From: Notospermus geniculatus
Lineage: Eukaryota; Nemertea; Pilidiophora; Heteronemertea; Lineidae
NCBI GenBank assembly: GCA_002633025.1
Contig: NMRB01000385.1
Coordinates: 337,715 to 401,714 of the forward strand
Direction: 5' to 3'
Length of the DNA stretch: 64,000 nucleotides
Shown here: one piece after another, positions 34,286-45,970 of the stretch
Layout of the letters: each line of letters starts with the position of its first letter
Position numbering within the stretch: the first letter of the stretch is position 1
Position numbers and translations under genes: made by a program
Notes under the pieces: generated by a model
The model's database searches: none
The model's input: the letters and a program-made list of their open reading frames with translations, nothing else
Told to the model about the DNA's origin: nothing

Positions 34286-34771
34286 AATATGTGTACAGGC
34301 CAGGATCAAAAGTGGATTTGATACCTATGCTGGGATGGAGGTGAGTAAATGGTGCGCATATTTTGAAAGAGGGCGTAGTTGTAACCAAAAGCAGAACTGG
34401 ATGCTTCGTCATGGTTCCTGCAGCTTTTTGGTCAGCAAAATTAAGGCCTTTTTAAGGCTTTTTAAGGCTAGTCCAGGAAAAATTTAAGGCCAAGTTGTCA
34501 GGAGTTTTCACGTAGGTTCTGCAACTTGCGGTGAATATTTTTTTCGCACAATGGTTTAGCACAGCCTGAAGGTTAGCGCTGAGGGTGGGATCCCGACTTT
34601 CACGACCGGGCAGTTTTCAATTGATATGAATAAAACATCATAAGGAAGGGGAAACGGTTTAATGAAAATTCAAAACTGAAGCTAAATCAAATTTAAGGCC
34701 TTTTTAAGGCCACTGAGTGAAAAAATTCTATATTTAAGGCTTTTTAAGGCCTTAATTCTGAAAAACAAAAA

Positions 34772-35165
34772 NNNNNNNNNNNNNNNNNNNNNNNNNNNNN
34801 NNNNNNNNNNNNNNNNNNNNNNNNNNNNNNNNNNNNNNNNNNNNNNNNNNNNNNNNNNNNNNNNNNNNNNNNNNNNNNNNNNNNNNNNNNNNNNNNNNNN
34901 NNNNNNNNNNNNNNNNNNNNNNNNNNNNNNNNNNNNNNNNNNNNNNNNNNNNNNNNNNNNNNNNNNNNNNNNNNNNNNNNNNNNNNNNNNNNNNNNNNNN
35001 NNNNNNNNNNNNNNNNNNNNNNNNNNNNNNNNNNNNNNNNNNNNNNNNNNNNNNNNNNNNNNNNNNNNNNNNNNNNNNNNNNNNNNNNNNNNNNNNNNNN
35101 NNNNNNNNNNNNNNNNNNNNNNNNNNNNNNNNNNNNNNNNNNNNNNNNNNNNNNNNNNNNNNNNN
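34772..35165. other. Assembly gap (394 N)
   Basis: A run of N. Left flank (to 34771) matches copy B up to about 44640; right flank (from 35166) matches copy A from about 27504. Both contig ends therefore fall inside the duplicated segment. Confidence 0.99.
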
Positions 35166-35283
35166 GGGGTTAATTTGGGCACCTTGCCAAATTGTTACCC
35201 CGTTGAACGTTGCAATCAGCATGTAACCGAGAGGCCTGTAAAAGTAACCTGAAATTGTCAAAATGTAGAAAATTGCACCCTAC

Positions 35284-35622
35284 CTTCAGATTCCCGATGC
35301 CGGTTATCCTGCGAGTGCGATAATCGTCCATCACTCTGATTAAAAGATATTGACCTACTATCACGTCTATCAGTGGAGGCACGTCCGTGCCCTTTATATA
35401 ATGAGTCATTCGAGTGTTCTGAGCACATGCTACTAGTCCGTTGCAGTGATTGGCCATGTCGTTGTGAATGTTCCGTACTACTGTCGTGCCGCACGCGCGA
35501 GTGGTCGGAATTATTTGACGTTTTACTACTGATTGTTGATCCATGCGACAAGGAGAGGGATGTCCGGTGTAGCCGGTCATTTTTGTCTCCACCAAGAATG
35601 GAATGTCGTTTGTCATCATCAG
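35284..35622 (-). CDS. WAC: WAC Ser/His/Arg-rich exon (copy B)
   Basis: 339 bp, same limits as 27625-27963. It lies about 120 bp from the edge of the N gap, in the first recognisable stretch of the right-hand contig. Differences include Ser to Leu in the SSSHGS segment and silent changes at Ser and Arg codons. Confidence 0.86.
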
Positions 35623-38600
35623 CTGCAAAAAAAGAACAAAAAATTTTAAAGGTTGATCGCTCAAACATTCTCAAGGTAACTGATGGAAACCAAATTCAAC
35701 ATGGCCACCATAGCCGCCATCTTGGATAAGCGGGAGCGTGGTCTTCCAAACGAACCTTTACAGATAGAGACCAACCATCACAAAATTTCAGGGTGATCGC
35801 ACAAAGCGTTCTCAAGATAACTGACCAAAAATGGCCTCCAGAGTCATTTTTTACACTCCAAAATGCAAAATTAGTCTTCTTTCTGCATGAAAATTGCATT
35901 TGAAATGTAACAAATTAAAGAAAAACACTACTGAAGTGAAAATAGTGATATTTGAAAAAGGTTAGTCTGCGAACTTGAGGGGGGATATCCCCTCCTTGAA
36001 TTGGAATTTTTGAGGAGGGGATCATCCCCCCTCTCCCCCCTCTGGCGGAAACACTGTCCTTTCCTGACTCCGCATTCCATCGGGTTTCTCAGTAACGTGT
36101 TGCCAGACTGAAACACCCAGTTTTTGACTGATGAAATACTCACATTTGAGTGAGGACTGTTTCTCCAGTCCCCTCTCCTTATATCTGTGTTCAGGCTTGT
36201 GGCACAAGCTGAAAAGACAAGAGTATACAACATGCATGTTAAATCGCATATGATGTCCACCAAGGTATGTTAATTGTGTTCTATAGACAAATCCCAAATT
36301 CCCATATCTGCGCACTTCCGCCGAAATGGCAAAAAGAACCTCGACCTGAAACCAGCTGACGTGACGCAATCCATGATTCAGCAATGGTCGACTCTGACGC
36401 AACGTCATCGAACTCACTGTCGTCACATGGTCGTGGGGTTTTCTGCGTCATGTCATTCAGTGTCAGATGGTTTCAGACCGAGGTTCTGTTTGCCAGATCT
36501 TTCTCGTTTTCGCAGATCTTTCTCGTTTTCGTCAATTTGGGATTTGTCTATTATCAATCCCTTGGCCTGAGGTTCCGAATTTCGATCACCAGTCAGATCC
36601 ATTCTTCATGAGACAGAGATGGCAGTTTTCTTTGCCAGAACTGGTGTTCTCTCGGGTAATCCGGTTTCCTCCTACTCGATAGCCCGTTCCCAAATTGGCG
36701 TAAACGACAAAGATCTGCACACTTCAGTCGAAATCTCAACCACAACCTCGGTCTGAAACTGAATGACGTTACGCAGGCAACCCCACGACAGTGACGGCGA
36801 AGACGTTGCGTCAGACTCGACCATTGCTGAATCATGGATGGCGTCACATCAGCCGGTTTCAGATCGAAGTTCCGGTTGAGATTTCGACGGAAGTGCGCAG
36901 ATCTGCGAATTCAAGAATTGTCTATACAATATAGGCCTAGGACCGTATTCTAGAAGCTTCCTTAAGTGTAAGGTCGACCTTAATCTTTTGTATTCTACCC
37001 TGCAAACAATAGCTAAAGGTCTACCTTACACAGGAAGCTTCTAGAATACGGCCCATTGGGTGATTTCAAAGTTGGTTTTAATACCGGTTTTACAATGCTT
37101 TAATAATGCATCTGTAAAACCGGTGTTAAAACCAACTTTGAAACCACACATTGTCTATTTAGCCAATGATGCCCTATTTTATTTGGGGCTAGGCTCTCAG
37201 CTCAATATTTTATCATTCGAGTGACTCACTTATCGTGCCAGTCCTTGGGTTTCTCCCACTGGGAGACCTCCGTTTTACAATTGTAGTAGTATTTCTTCCC
37301 CGAGGAGCTGGTGTGTTCTGACCAGTCTCCACACACGCGCAGGGCTGATTTGTGAACCTGAAGAAACAAACAAACTCCGATTATATTCCGAGAAGGAATT
37401 GAGGGAGCAAGTTGGACACCTCTGCCATACAGGGGGTACAGGGCCAGGGCTCGAAAAATCAGATGCCCGAATGCCCACAGGCAACCTGTTCAATCACCTG
37501 GGCAACAAAACCAATTTTCAGCCAAATACATGTACAACATGCCCGACTGGGCAACTCTTAATTGGATCCCACTCAAAAAATAAACATAATTAAAGTAAAT
37601 TTCCAACCAAACCAAGGGATTCAGGCATCCATCAAGATGAGCTGGGCATCTAAAAACCTGAAAACTGAAAAGACAGGTTGCCCGACTGGGCATGTAGGCT
37701 CCATAGAATTTTTCAAACGCTGACTTCCCTTCAGTCGAAATTTACAACTTCACACACAAAAAGAACATCTCCAGTGTTAATTCTAGGCCGTGTAAGAGTG
37801 GCGGCACACCATGCCCCTAAAAGGGGTGCCACTGTGCCATATTTAACCCCTTGGCGCCATGCCCCTAAAAAAAAATTTTTTTTTAGGTTTTAGTTCCCCC
37901 AGACCCGTGGTCCCTTTTGGTCATACCACCTTAGAAACTGGCTTAAATTGGCTGTTGACTGGAGTTACATAGACCTTTTTAACTGACAAGCTTCTCAAAT
38001 TCTGTTAGTAGAAATGTCGCGAATGAAAAGTGCCCTTTTCTAGGTTGAAGTGCCCTTTTCACAAAGTTTGCACCATGCCCTTCTGAAATCCTAGAATTAA
38101 CCTCTTCGCTACCATAGGCGACGTCTTTTTATTGCAGGCATTGTGGATCCCCTCTCACCACTACTGACGGATTTTTCCGTCGGCAATCAATAGCCTGTAA
38201 TACAAACCCTGGTGAGGGAGGTGCACATCTCTGCTGGTGTATAGGTAGCTAAGATCGTCAGCTACAGTTTAGTACCACTTTTGGTCTCATAGGTGGCGCA
38301 TCGGTGCTGCAGGAAGGGCAGGCGGTGGAGTCGGATTTTGCTCCACTCATTTACCATGAACAACGAACCAAAAAAAAAAAAAACGGAGAACATGTTGTGA
38401 CTGATTTGACTGACGCACTTTTCTGCTGACGGCGATCTGCTTGCACTACAGTCGTTGTTTTTCCCGGTTGTTAGCCATATTTTTGGGAAAAAAACCTCTG
38501 GACGAGTCTGGTGTAGGGGGTTACATAATCCTGTGGTAGCGAAAAGGTTAACACTGCATCTCTTAGGCTGAGTTTACATGGAGGCACACGCGACACAAAC

Positions 38601-41600
38601 ACGCAGGCAAACAAAGGTTTCATGGGGATGAATCCTTTGTGAAGCCATTGTTCGCCTGCGTGTTCGTGTCGCGTGTGCCTCCATGTAAACTCAGCCTTAG
38701 GCTGCTAGACCGACACTCAATACTCTATTAGGCCTACTCAGTATGTTTAACTCGTTACCATGTAACTTTTTTGCTAAATTGCCCCCTACTGCAAAAGGAG
38801 AGTGCGAGTGTGAGAGGGGTGTCCCCCCTGCCTGGTACGAAATTTTTTTGAAAATTGGAGGATAAAAGACCCAATTTCCCGGCATCTGCGATCAAAAATC
38901 GAACTGAGCGGTGGCCATTACAAGGAAGTCACTTGGCACGAATACTGACGGAAATTGCCGACTGACCGGCCGAGTGTGTGACGTCAGAGGCTGTGCCAAA
39001 TATGGTCACCCTTAAGCGGGTGATCCATTGTCGCGATTTCGGCTTGAGACGCGGTTGCGTTCCCTTGTGGTTACCTTATAAGGACTTCCGATTGCCATAT
39101 AAGGCGATCGCAAGGGACCGCAACCCCATCTCAAGCCCAAATCGCGACAGTGGATTCGCCGCTTTCTGCTTCTATTCCATTCATCACTGTTCGTGACTGG
39201 AGTTGATTGACCAATCAGGAAGAAGGGCGCAAATATGGTGCGAGGAGACGTGAATTCATAATGTGGATTGTGCATAAATTATTGATTTTCATTTCGAAGT
39301 GGAGTCCCCATGTAGACTACAGCCGGCGTGGCTGTCGGAGGGAGAGCGCACATGTTCCCGTGTTCATGGCGATTTCGTCAGAATAGCGGGCGATTCGTAG
39401 AACGACTTTGGGGCTTGTGATAGGATGAGAAAGGGGCACTAATGCCCCCCCAGTTTTTACTGCAGATTTGCACGAATCTCCAGGCCCAACTTTCCCGGAT
39501 CCAAATAGCGGATATCCGCTAAATAGCAGAAAATCCCATCCCTGTTTTATGTATTTGTGGCAAGTTTTCACTCTGATGTTAGTTCCAGTTTTCTGATACA
39601 GAGAGAGCAGGTCAAACTGACATCACACGGCCACCATATTGGCCGTCAGAATGAAGCCATGGAGACTGCCATCTTGTTCTCGGTTCAAAAGTTTTGCGGC
39701 CCGTACAGACCACTGGGAGCATACAACTCAACAAATCACTTTACCTCTCACAGTTTCTGAGCATAAGTATGTAGTTGGTCTGGTGCGAAAACCGTGTTGA
39801 AAACAAAGCGAATCGTCCATACGGCTTGCTGTAGAAGAGGCCGATGACTGCCGTCAACGTTGAAACTGCGTGCTAAACACTGTGTTGATGCTGCAATGTT
39901 GCGTCATTTGACGGCGAAAATGGCGGAGATTTTGAGCTGTGACGTCACGTGGGAAACCTCTATAGCACAAGTGACAATGACCAAAGGTGCGTTCACACTG
40001 AAATCGATTTGAAGCCGATTTCCGCAAAACGTTCTACGGAAAACGGTGCGAGTGTGACCCACCCGTTTTCACACCGTTTTCAAATCGATTCAGAGACGCG
40101 CCACACTCAATTCGCATTAAAAATGTGCCATCTGTGAGCTCCCGTCTCAACCAAGGCAGGGCGGATCAAGATCATGTACGAAAGGAAGAAAAGGATGAGA
40201 TTTGTCATGCTTCAAGGCTTTCAATTAGGTTCTGCACTGTTCTGCAGTCCTGTTGTAACCACCACGTGTTTGCAGCAATTCTTAGATCGGGATGTTGCAT
40301 CGTCCATGTTGGCCAACTGTTCATAAATCTGCTCGTCTCGCCAGATGGAAAGTAATGCAAGCCTCTCTTTCCCGTTGCCAGCCGTGATCCAAACGGAGGA
40401 AAACCCCAAAAAATTGATGATATAGTGCCACCGCCTAGCGATTTTTATCAGTGAAAACAGACCGCCAAACCGTAAGCACAGTAGAAGATGGCCACTGCGC
40501 CTGCGTAAAACGCATTCAGGGCGTCACACACAAATCGATACCGTTTTAACTGAACCGGTTTGGCTTAAATCGATGTGAAAACGCATCAGTGCACCGTTTT
40601 CGTTAAAACGGTGTCAAATCGATTTAAAGGGTCTCTAGTGTGGCACCTTAAAACGATTTAACCTTTTAAATCGGTTTGAAACCGTTGTAAAAGCCTAGTG
40701 TGAACGCACCTCAAGAGTGGTGGAGATCTACCTACCTCGGATCGCACATCTTTCTTGGTCGAGACCTCCCGGCCATTCTTATGATCACGGTCATAATTAT
40801 TATGATTACTATTGCTCTTGCTAGTGCTGGAGCTTGAATGAAAGCTCGCCTGATGGTTGTGGCGACGATCGCCTGGTGATCCACTTGATCCTGGAGAGAG
40901 AGAAGCAGTTTATTTGTATCATATTTTTCAGTCGGGCATGAAGCCATACCATTATTATATAGATTATTGTAACAGCCTTCTCGCTGGGGCATCTGATAGT
41001 GCCATAAAAAGGCTCCAGTTGGTTCAAAATTTGGCCGCCAGTCTCGTAACGAAGACTCCTAAGCGTTCACACATTACACCAATATTGTTTCAGCTCCACT
41101 GGCTGCCGGTCAGGGCTCGTGTTGAATACAAGGTCGCTATTAAGGTGTACCAGTGCCTGCACCAAGCAGTTCCAACATATCTACAAGATGCCATCGTTCC
41201 TTATGCTCCAGCACGTGCTCTGAGGTCCGGCAGTCAAAACTTATGTCAGGAACGTCGAACGAAAAAGAAAATTGGTAACGGTGCTTTCTCTGTGGCTGGT
41301 CCTCAGATCTGGAATAGTTTACCCCAGTCCCTTCGTGCCATTGATTCCTATAATTCTTTTAGAACCAATTTAAAAACTCATCTTTTTACGAAATATTTGT
41401 ATTAGGCCTAGAAGAATTTTATGTTTTTAATCATGCTACGTGTCTTACTTTGTAAAGCGCTTTGAAATATTTTATGTAAAGCGCTATAGAAGTGGTTTTT
41501 AATAATAATAATAATTATAATTATTGGCCCTGGTATTACCGGCACATGTAAGTATGGAAGAGGCTAGCTCAGGGATTGCGCTAGCCGCTCGCCAATGCTA

Positions 41601-42925
41601 CCAAATGTCTGGGTGTCGTTAAGATTTCAACATACCTCCCCACCGTGGCGAGAGCCCATAGTTTCAAAAGAGGGGTGACAGATATATTCTTTGACATCCC
41701 TGAGCATGTTTATGATGCAAAGACTGCATATAACAGGTTCCTGCAACCCCTACACTTGAAATGGGAACAGTCCCAAACCAGACACAACAAAGCCATGTGG
41801 TCAGTCTTCAGTCAAAACAAGAGCACATGGTCAGGCTGTAGTACTGGTGGCTAACAATTTTTTTGGCTAACGCAATTAAAATGTGGCTAAAAAATTGAGT
41901 CAGTTAGCCACAGTGGCTAGCACATTTTTCTGGCTAGTGCAACCCCTGCTAGCTATCGCAAGCTACTCTGGACTCGTGCTCCGTAACTGGATGGTGTCTT
42001 TTACTTCTCCTTGCAAAGGCACAAGGTACAAGGCACCACGGCTTACTGTCCCCTGCAACAGACCAAAGAGCCAGGGATGATTAATCCCATATGGCCCAGG
42101 ACCTGCTGCTTGCCAAGTAGATTTTCAAGGCTCATATGTGACACATTGTCTGGACGCCATGTTCCCGGAACGCCGCGACGCGGCCAATCTGCGAAGCAAA
42201 CTAACGTCAAATGCGGACCGCTGCTATGATATGGTTATGTAAATAATTTTTCGAGAATGCAGCCTCGAACACAGTTACCTCCTGCGTGATCGTGCGAGGT
42301 AGGCCTACTGCTGCCAAGATTGAAACGCGCAACGTCATGACGTCGTGATCAGTGAAGTGGTATGAGTGATCTCATGCGTGACATGACGAACGTCGCCCAG
42401 CTTTCTGCACATGCGTATCTTCCCCAAATGTAGACCCGGGCAGGCTCGAACGAACCGTGACTCAGAGCGTATATCAAACACACCCGAACCATGGAGAGGT
42501 ACACCCCTCCATGGTTCGGGTGTCCACATCCCATCATATTCTATGCCAAGCCAGTGTTGTCGATAACTACACATGGGCCTACCCAGAGGCCTGAACCAAA
42601 TCTATGACTGGTTCCGATTCCTCTGGGTTGTCAAGTGGTGCATTGGAAATATTGGCAAAGACATGAGCTAGAACTCAGCCCTACCTCGTTCAAGTTTCTC
42701 TTTGGTTTTTTCAGACCTACCTCGTTCAAATTTCTCTTTGGTTTTTTCAGACCTACCTCGTTCAAGTTTCTCTTTGGTTTTTTCAATATAAGATGCTTTG
42801 TTTTGGTATCTTGGGCTGGGTCGATCAACGGGACTCTCATCCCTGTGCCGGCTGCTTGGAGACTCATCGGTCTTGTCATAATAACGATCGTTATATTTTG
42901 ATTTTGATGGGAACTTATCCATATT
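35284..42925 (-). CDS. WAC: WAC 5' exons, second copy (copy B), five exons
   Basis: The exons at 42925-42685, 40890-40736, 37357-37230, 36208-36144 and 35622-35284 repeat, in order and with identical exon phases, the first five exons of copy A. All splice sites and the reading frame are intact. Most single-base differences in the coding parts are silent. The copy stops at the N gap, so it has no C-terminal half of its own unless spliced into copy A's downstream exons. It is most simply the other allele, placed in tandem by the assembler; a real segmental duplication is the alternative. Joined to the copy A 3' exons it would encode 595 residues, 24 fewer than copy A because two repeat units are missing. 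Confidence 0.85.
36144..36208 (-). CDS. WAC: WAC small exon after WW (copy B)
   Basis: 65 bp, identical in phase and splice sites to 29000-29064 with one silent difference (Pro codon). Confidence 0.8.
36940..37054. mobile_element. Foldback MITE with GGRCCGTATTC ends
   Basis: ggaccgtattctagaagctt and aagcttctagaatacggccc are the arms; the interior pairs gtaaggtcgacctta with taaaggtctaccttac. Confidence 0.8.
37064..37143. mobile_element. Short foldback element
   Basis: tttcaaagttggttttaata pairs with taaaaccaactttgaaa, with accggttttaca and tgtaaaaccggt inside. Confidence 0.75.
37230..37357 (-). CDS. WAC: WAC WW-domain exon (copy B)
   Basis: Same 128-bp exon as 30300-30427. The only coding difference seen is a silent AAC/AAT change at the Asn after the Tyr triplet. 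Acceptor changes from aagtaaa to aaacaaa upstream of the shared ctgaag-type tract; both remain usable. The WW signature residues are intact. Confidence 0.93.
37445..37722 (-). repeat. Interspersed repeat (gcccgactgggcaa family)
   Basis: Inverted relative of 53107-53407: both hold catccatcaagatgagctgg or inverse, and ttggatcccactcaaaaaat or inverse. Confidence 0.8.
38562..38702. mobile_element. Foldback MITE (ggctgagtttacatgg)
   Basis: ggctgagtttacatggaggc and gcctccatgtaaactcagcc are exact inverses extending through acacgcgacac. Confidence 0.85.
39617..39963. mobile_element. tagaggtttccc MITE, left-truncated, copy B only
   Basis: Matches 23711-24063 from gacatcacacggccaccata to gggaaacctctata. 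Copy A has no such sequence at the equivalent position (about 31014). Confidence 0.8.
39985..40711. mobile_element. 0.7-kb TIR element (aggtgcgttcacact), copy B only
   Basis: aggtgcgttcacactgaaat at left and agtgtgaacgcacct at right, with aatcgattt/aaacggt palindromes inside. Copy A lacks it. Confidence 0.8.
40736..40890 (-). CDS. WAC: WAC Ser-rich linker exon (copy B)
   Basis: Same 155-bp exon as 31064-31218, with intact acceptor and donor. Two nonsynonymous differences in the Ser/Asn run. The LINE tail at 40905-41520 begins only a few bases past the acceptor's pyrimidine tract, so this intron is heavily altered compared with copy A. Confidence 0.85.
40905..41520 (+). mobile_element. LINE 3' end (CR1/L2-type), 5'-truncated
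   Basis: Open frame to stop at 41403-41405 encodes the last part of a reverse transcriptase [63 protein letters not shown] and [19 protein letters not shown]. The DYCNSLL, RLQ-VQN-AA, HI-PIL-LHWLPV and WN-LP pattern is that of the region after the RT core in CR1/L2-group LINEs. After the stop comes gtaaagcgctttgaaatatt, then an aataataataat tail. The RT catalytic core is missing, so this is a dead 5' truncation. It sits just inside the intron beside the copy B linker exon and is absent from copy A. Confidence 0.88.
41994..42124 (-). mobile_element. tRNA-derived SINE fragment
   Basis: ccttgcaaaggcacaaggta and ggcaccacggcttactgtcc shared with 14575-14757. Confidence 0.65.
42140..42624. repeat. 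Repeat also present at 59448-60063
   Basis: Shares cgccatgttcccggaacgcc, gaacgtcgcccagctttctg and tatgccaagccagtgttgtc, but the interior differs: an atggagaggtacacccctccat hairpin here, an unrelated insert there (59790-59960). Confidence 0.8.
42685..42925 (-). CDS. WAC: WAC N-terminal exon with three repeats (copy B)
   Basis: 241 bp, exactly 72 bp (two 36-bp units) shorter than the copy A exon and otherwise nearly identical. Acceptor ttttacag; donor motifs after CGAG give exon ends 42685, 42721 and 42757. The outermost donor here is gtaggg, slightly weaker than the gtaggt of the inner two. The middle unit has Phe in place of Leu (KEKFERG). Confidence 0.83.
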
Positions 42926-44639
42926 CTGTAAAATAAATAAATCACATTATTTCGACAACTGCAACCACAGACACAGACGCCAAGAAATGTGTGACAGTCC
43001 ACAGCAAAACCGGTCGCATGTCGCTCAGAAGGTTAACCTCAACGAACTAAGATGACACCAGGGCTGGGTTGCACAAAACTCACGACAGCGCTAACTTGGT
43101 GTTAGCGCTATTGGTGTTAGCGCTAACTTTATGTTAGACGTAAAAATCCATTGTCTTTTTACGTCATCTGACATAAAGTTAGTGCTAACACCAAGTTAGC
43201 ACTAACATGAGTTTTGTGCAACCCAGCCCAGGAGAGAATGGAAGAAATAGATCGTTTCAGATTTCACAATAGACAGACAATACTGAAACTGACAAACCTT
43301 TGGTCTTAACCTGCCAAGCTATGAGCGACATGCAACTGGTTTTGCTGTGGAGGGTCACATATTGAATGATCATAATAACGTGAGGCTTTTAAGTGCTTTC
43401 CAAGTCATACAGTCTCAAAGCACTTCACATTATCCTGTTGCTATACAGAGTGTACAGTGGCCCATTGTGACGTCACTTCCACCATGCTGACGTTGACGAC
43501 AAAGTGCACCAATAGATCATGTCACAGGGCTCTCACTGGCGTTTTCAGTAGAAGGGTCAGAGACTTCTGTGTATTTTTTTTCTGGGGTCAGCCCTCAGAA
43601 GTCAGGGGTCAACCATGGTCAGTTCACAACATTGGGTGAATCTTTGTACATCGCACTGACTCCTGCTGGTTTTTATTGTGCTTCAGACTACGCACTTTGT
43701 GCGTATTTGACCCGAGACCTCGGGTCATTGAGGGCCCTGATGTCATGGTTGAAGTCGCACACACTCCACTTGCACCGACGACAAAATCCACCACATGGGT
43801 CGTTGACGTCATTTGCTGTCCAATATGGCGATATAGATTGATCACATGACCTACATTGTAATGCCATCAACGTAAGCTCTCTATCGGCCTGTGCAATAGA
43901 TCGACCTCCACTTCCTGCGAGTAGCACATTTCACAAAGCTCATCATACATACTCTAGATAGAAATTCACATATCCACCTGTGCCAGCTAGGTATCCCGAG
44001 CTTTAATGTCAGGCTGGTGTACATGTAAGCCAATTGAGGTATTTGTATTAAACAAACTTGGCCAGAGTGTCCCACTGAATGAAAGTGGGGATCTCAGGGA
44101 CCTCCTGACTGCAAGCCAGAGACCTGAGCCACTACACCACAGTGGCTCAACAAAATATGTGTACAGGCCAGGATCAAAAGTGGATTTGATACCTATGCTG
44201 GGATGGAGGTGAGTAAATGGTGCGCATATTTTGAAAGAGGGCGTAGTTGTAACCAAAAGCAGAACTGGATGCTTCGTCATGGTTCCTGCAGCTTTTTGGT
44301 CAGCAAAATTAAGGCCTTTTTAAGGCTTTTTAAGGCTAGTCCAGGAAAAATTTAAGGCCAAGTTGTCAGGAGTTTTCACGTAGGTTCTGCAACTTGCGGT
44401 GAATATTTTTTTCGCACAATGGTTTAGCACAGCCTGAAGGTTAGCGCTGAGGGTGGGATCCCGACTTTCACGACCGGGCAGTTTTCAATTGATATGAATA
44501 AAACATCATAAGGAAGGGGAAACGGTTTAATGAAAATTCAAAACTGAAGCTAAATCAAATTTAAGGCCTTTTTAAGGCCACTGAGTGAAAAAATTCTATA
44601 TTTAAGGCTTTTTAAGGCCTTAATTCTGAAAAAACAAAA

Positions 44640-45970
44640 ATTCGTGTTTTTTAATGCTTTTTAAGGATCCGCGGGAGCCCTGTTCGTGTCAAATCCTGTG
44701 GTCAATCGAGGGTACCAGAAGGCAGGGAGGGGGACTTAGCAGGCTGTGGTTGCAGCTGAATTAACCATAGCGAGTTCACGAAAGAACAATTCCCAGCCAG
44801 ACACACCACACAAATGATAAAGTCATTTTTGGACTATAGAGAAGATTCTTGCATTACTGATAGAGAATTTGCGCAACTTAAACAACTAAACCATGGTCTG
44901 CAACTTGTGAGAACTATGGTCAATTTTAAGGATGGTTTTATGGGCAAATATCACTCCTTCTGCGTTCAACAGCACAGTACAGCAGCAAGACCCATTTCAT
45001 AGACTCTGGCAGCCCATACTGTATCAAAATCACAACCAGACCATACGATCGATCAAGCTAGATGACCTTGGGAGTGATGTCAGGTTCAGAACGATTTACA
45101 GCGATGGCGATGTGCAATTGCCAACATTTTAGAGTTGACAGACGGAAGGAAAGTGAAGCCCCTGTCACCAACTCGACTTAACCAGAAATTCTGAGGAAAA
45201 AAATATTTTTTTCCCAAAATTTCAAGCTGTAGGATAAAGTTTAATGTGGCTTGCACAAAATCCAATCGGTTTTATTCCTCTAGATGCCCTTGATTTTTAA
45301 TAAGATACCCTACTTTGAATTGGACTGCCCCCAGACACTAATGCCCTTACTATCTAAGTCATCAGGTGATTAAACTTTAATGAAGTAAACAGCTCAAGAC
45401 TGATTCATCAATCTTTTCTCAAAATATCGAAATATCGTGATTTACTAATCAGAAACTTCAAAATGTCTGAAAAAATATCTAAGTAAATTAGCATCCAAAA
45501 CACACAAAACTTGAGGTAATTTGCTCAGATTTTTTGTGTGGGTGTGTTCATTGGTTCCTCTAGATGACTGCTGTTGCAATGAAAGTTGGACTGATGCTGG
45601 TCTTTTCTGGTGGTGCACCCTCTTTTGAACCTGAATTTAGTCTGTGCATTTCTACATGTCTGGCTCCATGCATTTCATCACTTCATTAAAGGGTGTCGTT
45701 TTCTTCTCTTGACACCAAATTACCTCGTATGGATGAGTCTCATTTCGGCTATAATACCTGTGGAAGAGAAAAAAAGCAAAATGAGCATGTATTATCATTT
45801 ATTTCGGTGATAATTAGTGAAATGGGACTCGAATCTGGAGGGATTTTGACAACAATCATGGCGGACGTGCAGAAATCGGAGGTCCATTTTTTGAGGACGT
45901 TTTTTGTATTATTTACCCATCATTGAGCCTTGGAAATTTCCTTGCATGCATTACCATCAATGCTTTAGTA
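44640..45970. repeat. Segment duplicated at 62280-64000
   Basis: Non-coding stretch beginning after the aaggcc repeat with tcaaatcctgtggtcaatcg and running past the atcatggcggacgtgcag block. The same order of sequence occurs at 62284-64000 with scattered substitutions and a 328-bp internal duplication there. It is continuous with the WAC exon 2 duplicates, so it is part of the same duplicated segment. Confidence 0.8.

Larger units (their letters stand above)
33061..34771. repeat. Upstream intron of WAC copy A, near-identical to 42929-44640
   Basis: I see no coding sequence here. Compared by eye, it matches 42929-44640 at a constant offset of 9868 bases, with only a one-base A-run difference found, next to the gap. 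It contains a foldback MITE (33195-33362), a tRNA-like SINE fragment and the aaggcc repeat. Confidence 0.85.

Noticed and set aside
33589-34412. Several 60-97 codon frames conserved between 33.6-34.4 and 43.5-44.3 kb
   Set aside because: They are identical because the DNA is duplicated almost exactly, with no sign of codon-level selection.
34682-35261. Frames spanning the N gap
   Set aside because: They consist mainly of unknown residues and exist only because N was translated through.
36022-36426. A 134-codon minus-strand frame
   Set aside because: Only the 65-bp stretch at 36144-36208 is an exon; the remainder is intron, shown by splice sites and the copy A comparison.
40857-41405. A 182-codon frame as a single gene starting at 40857
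   Set aside because: Its first 16 or so codons are the antisense of a WAC exon; only the part after about 40905 is LINE-derived.
45610-45926. Frames of 66-77 codons shared with 63565-63881
   Set aside because: Conserved only as duplicated DNA; substitutions are not biased to silent sites and two overlapping frames are equally open.
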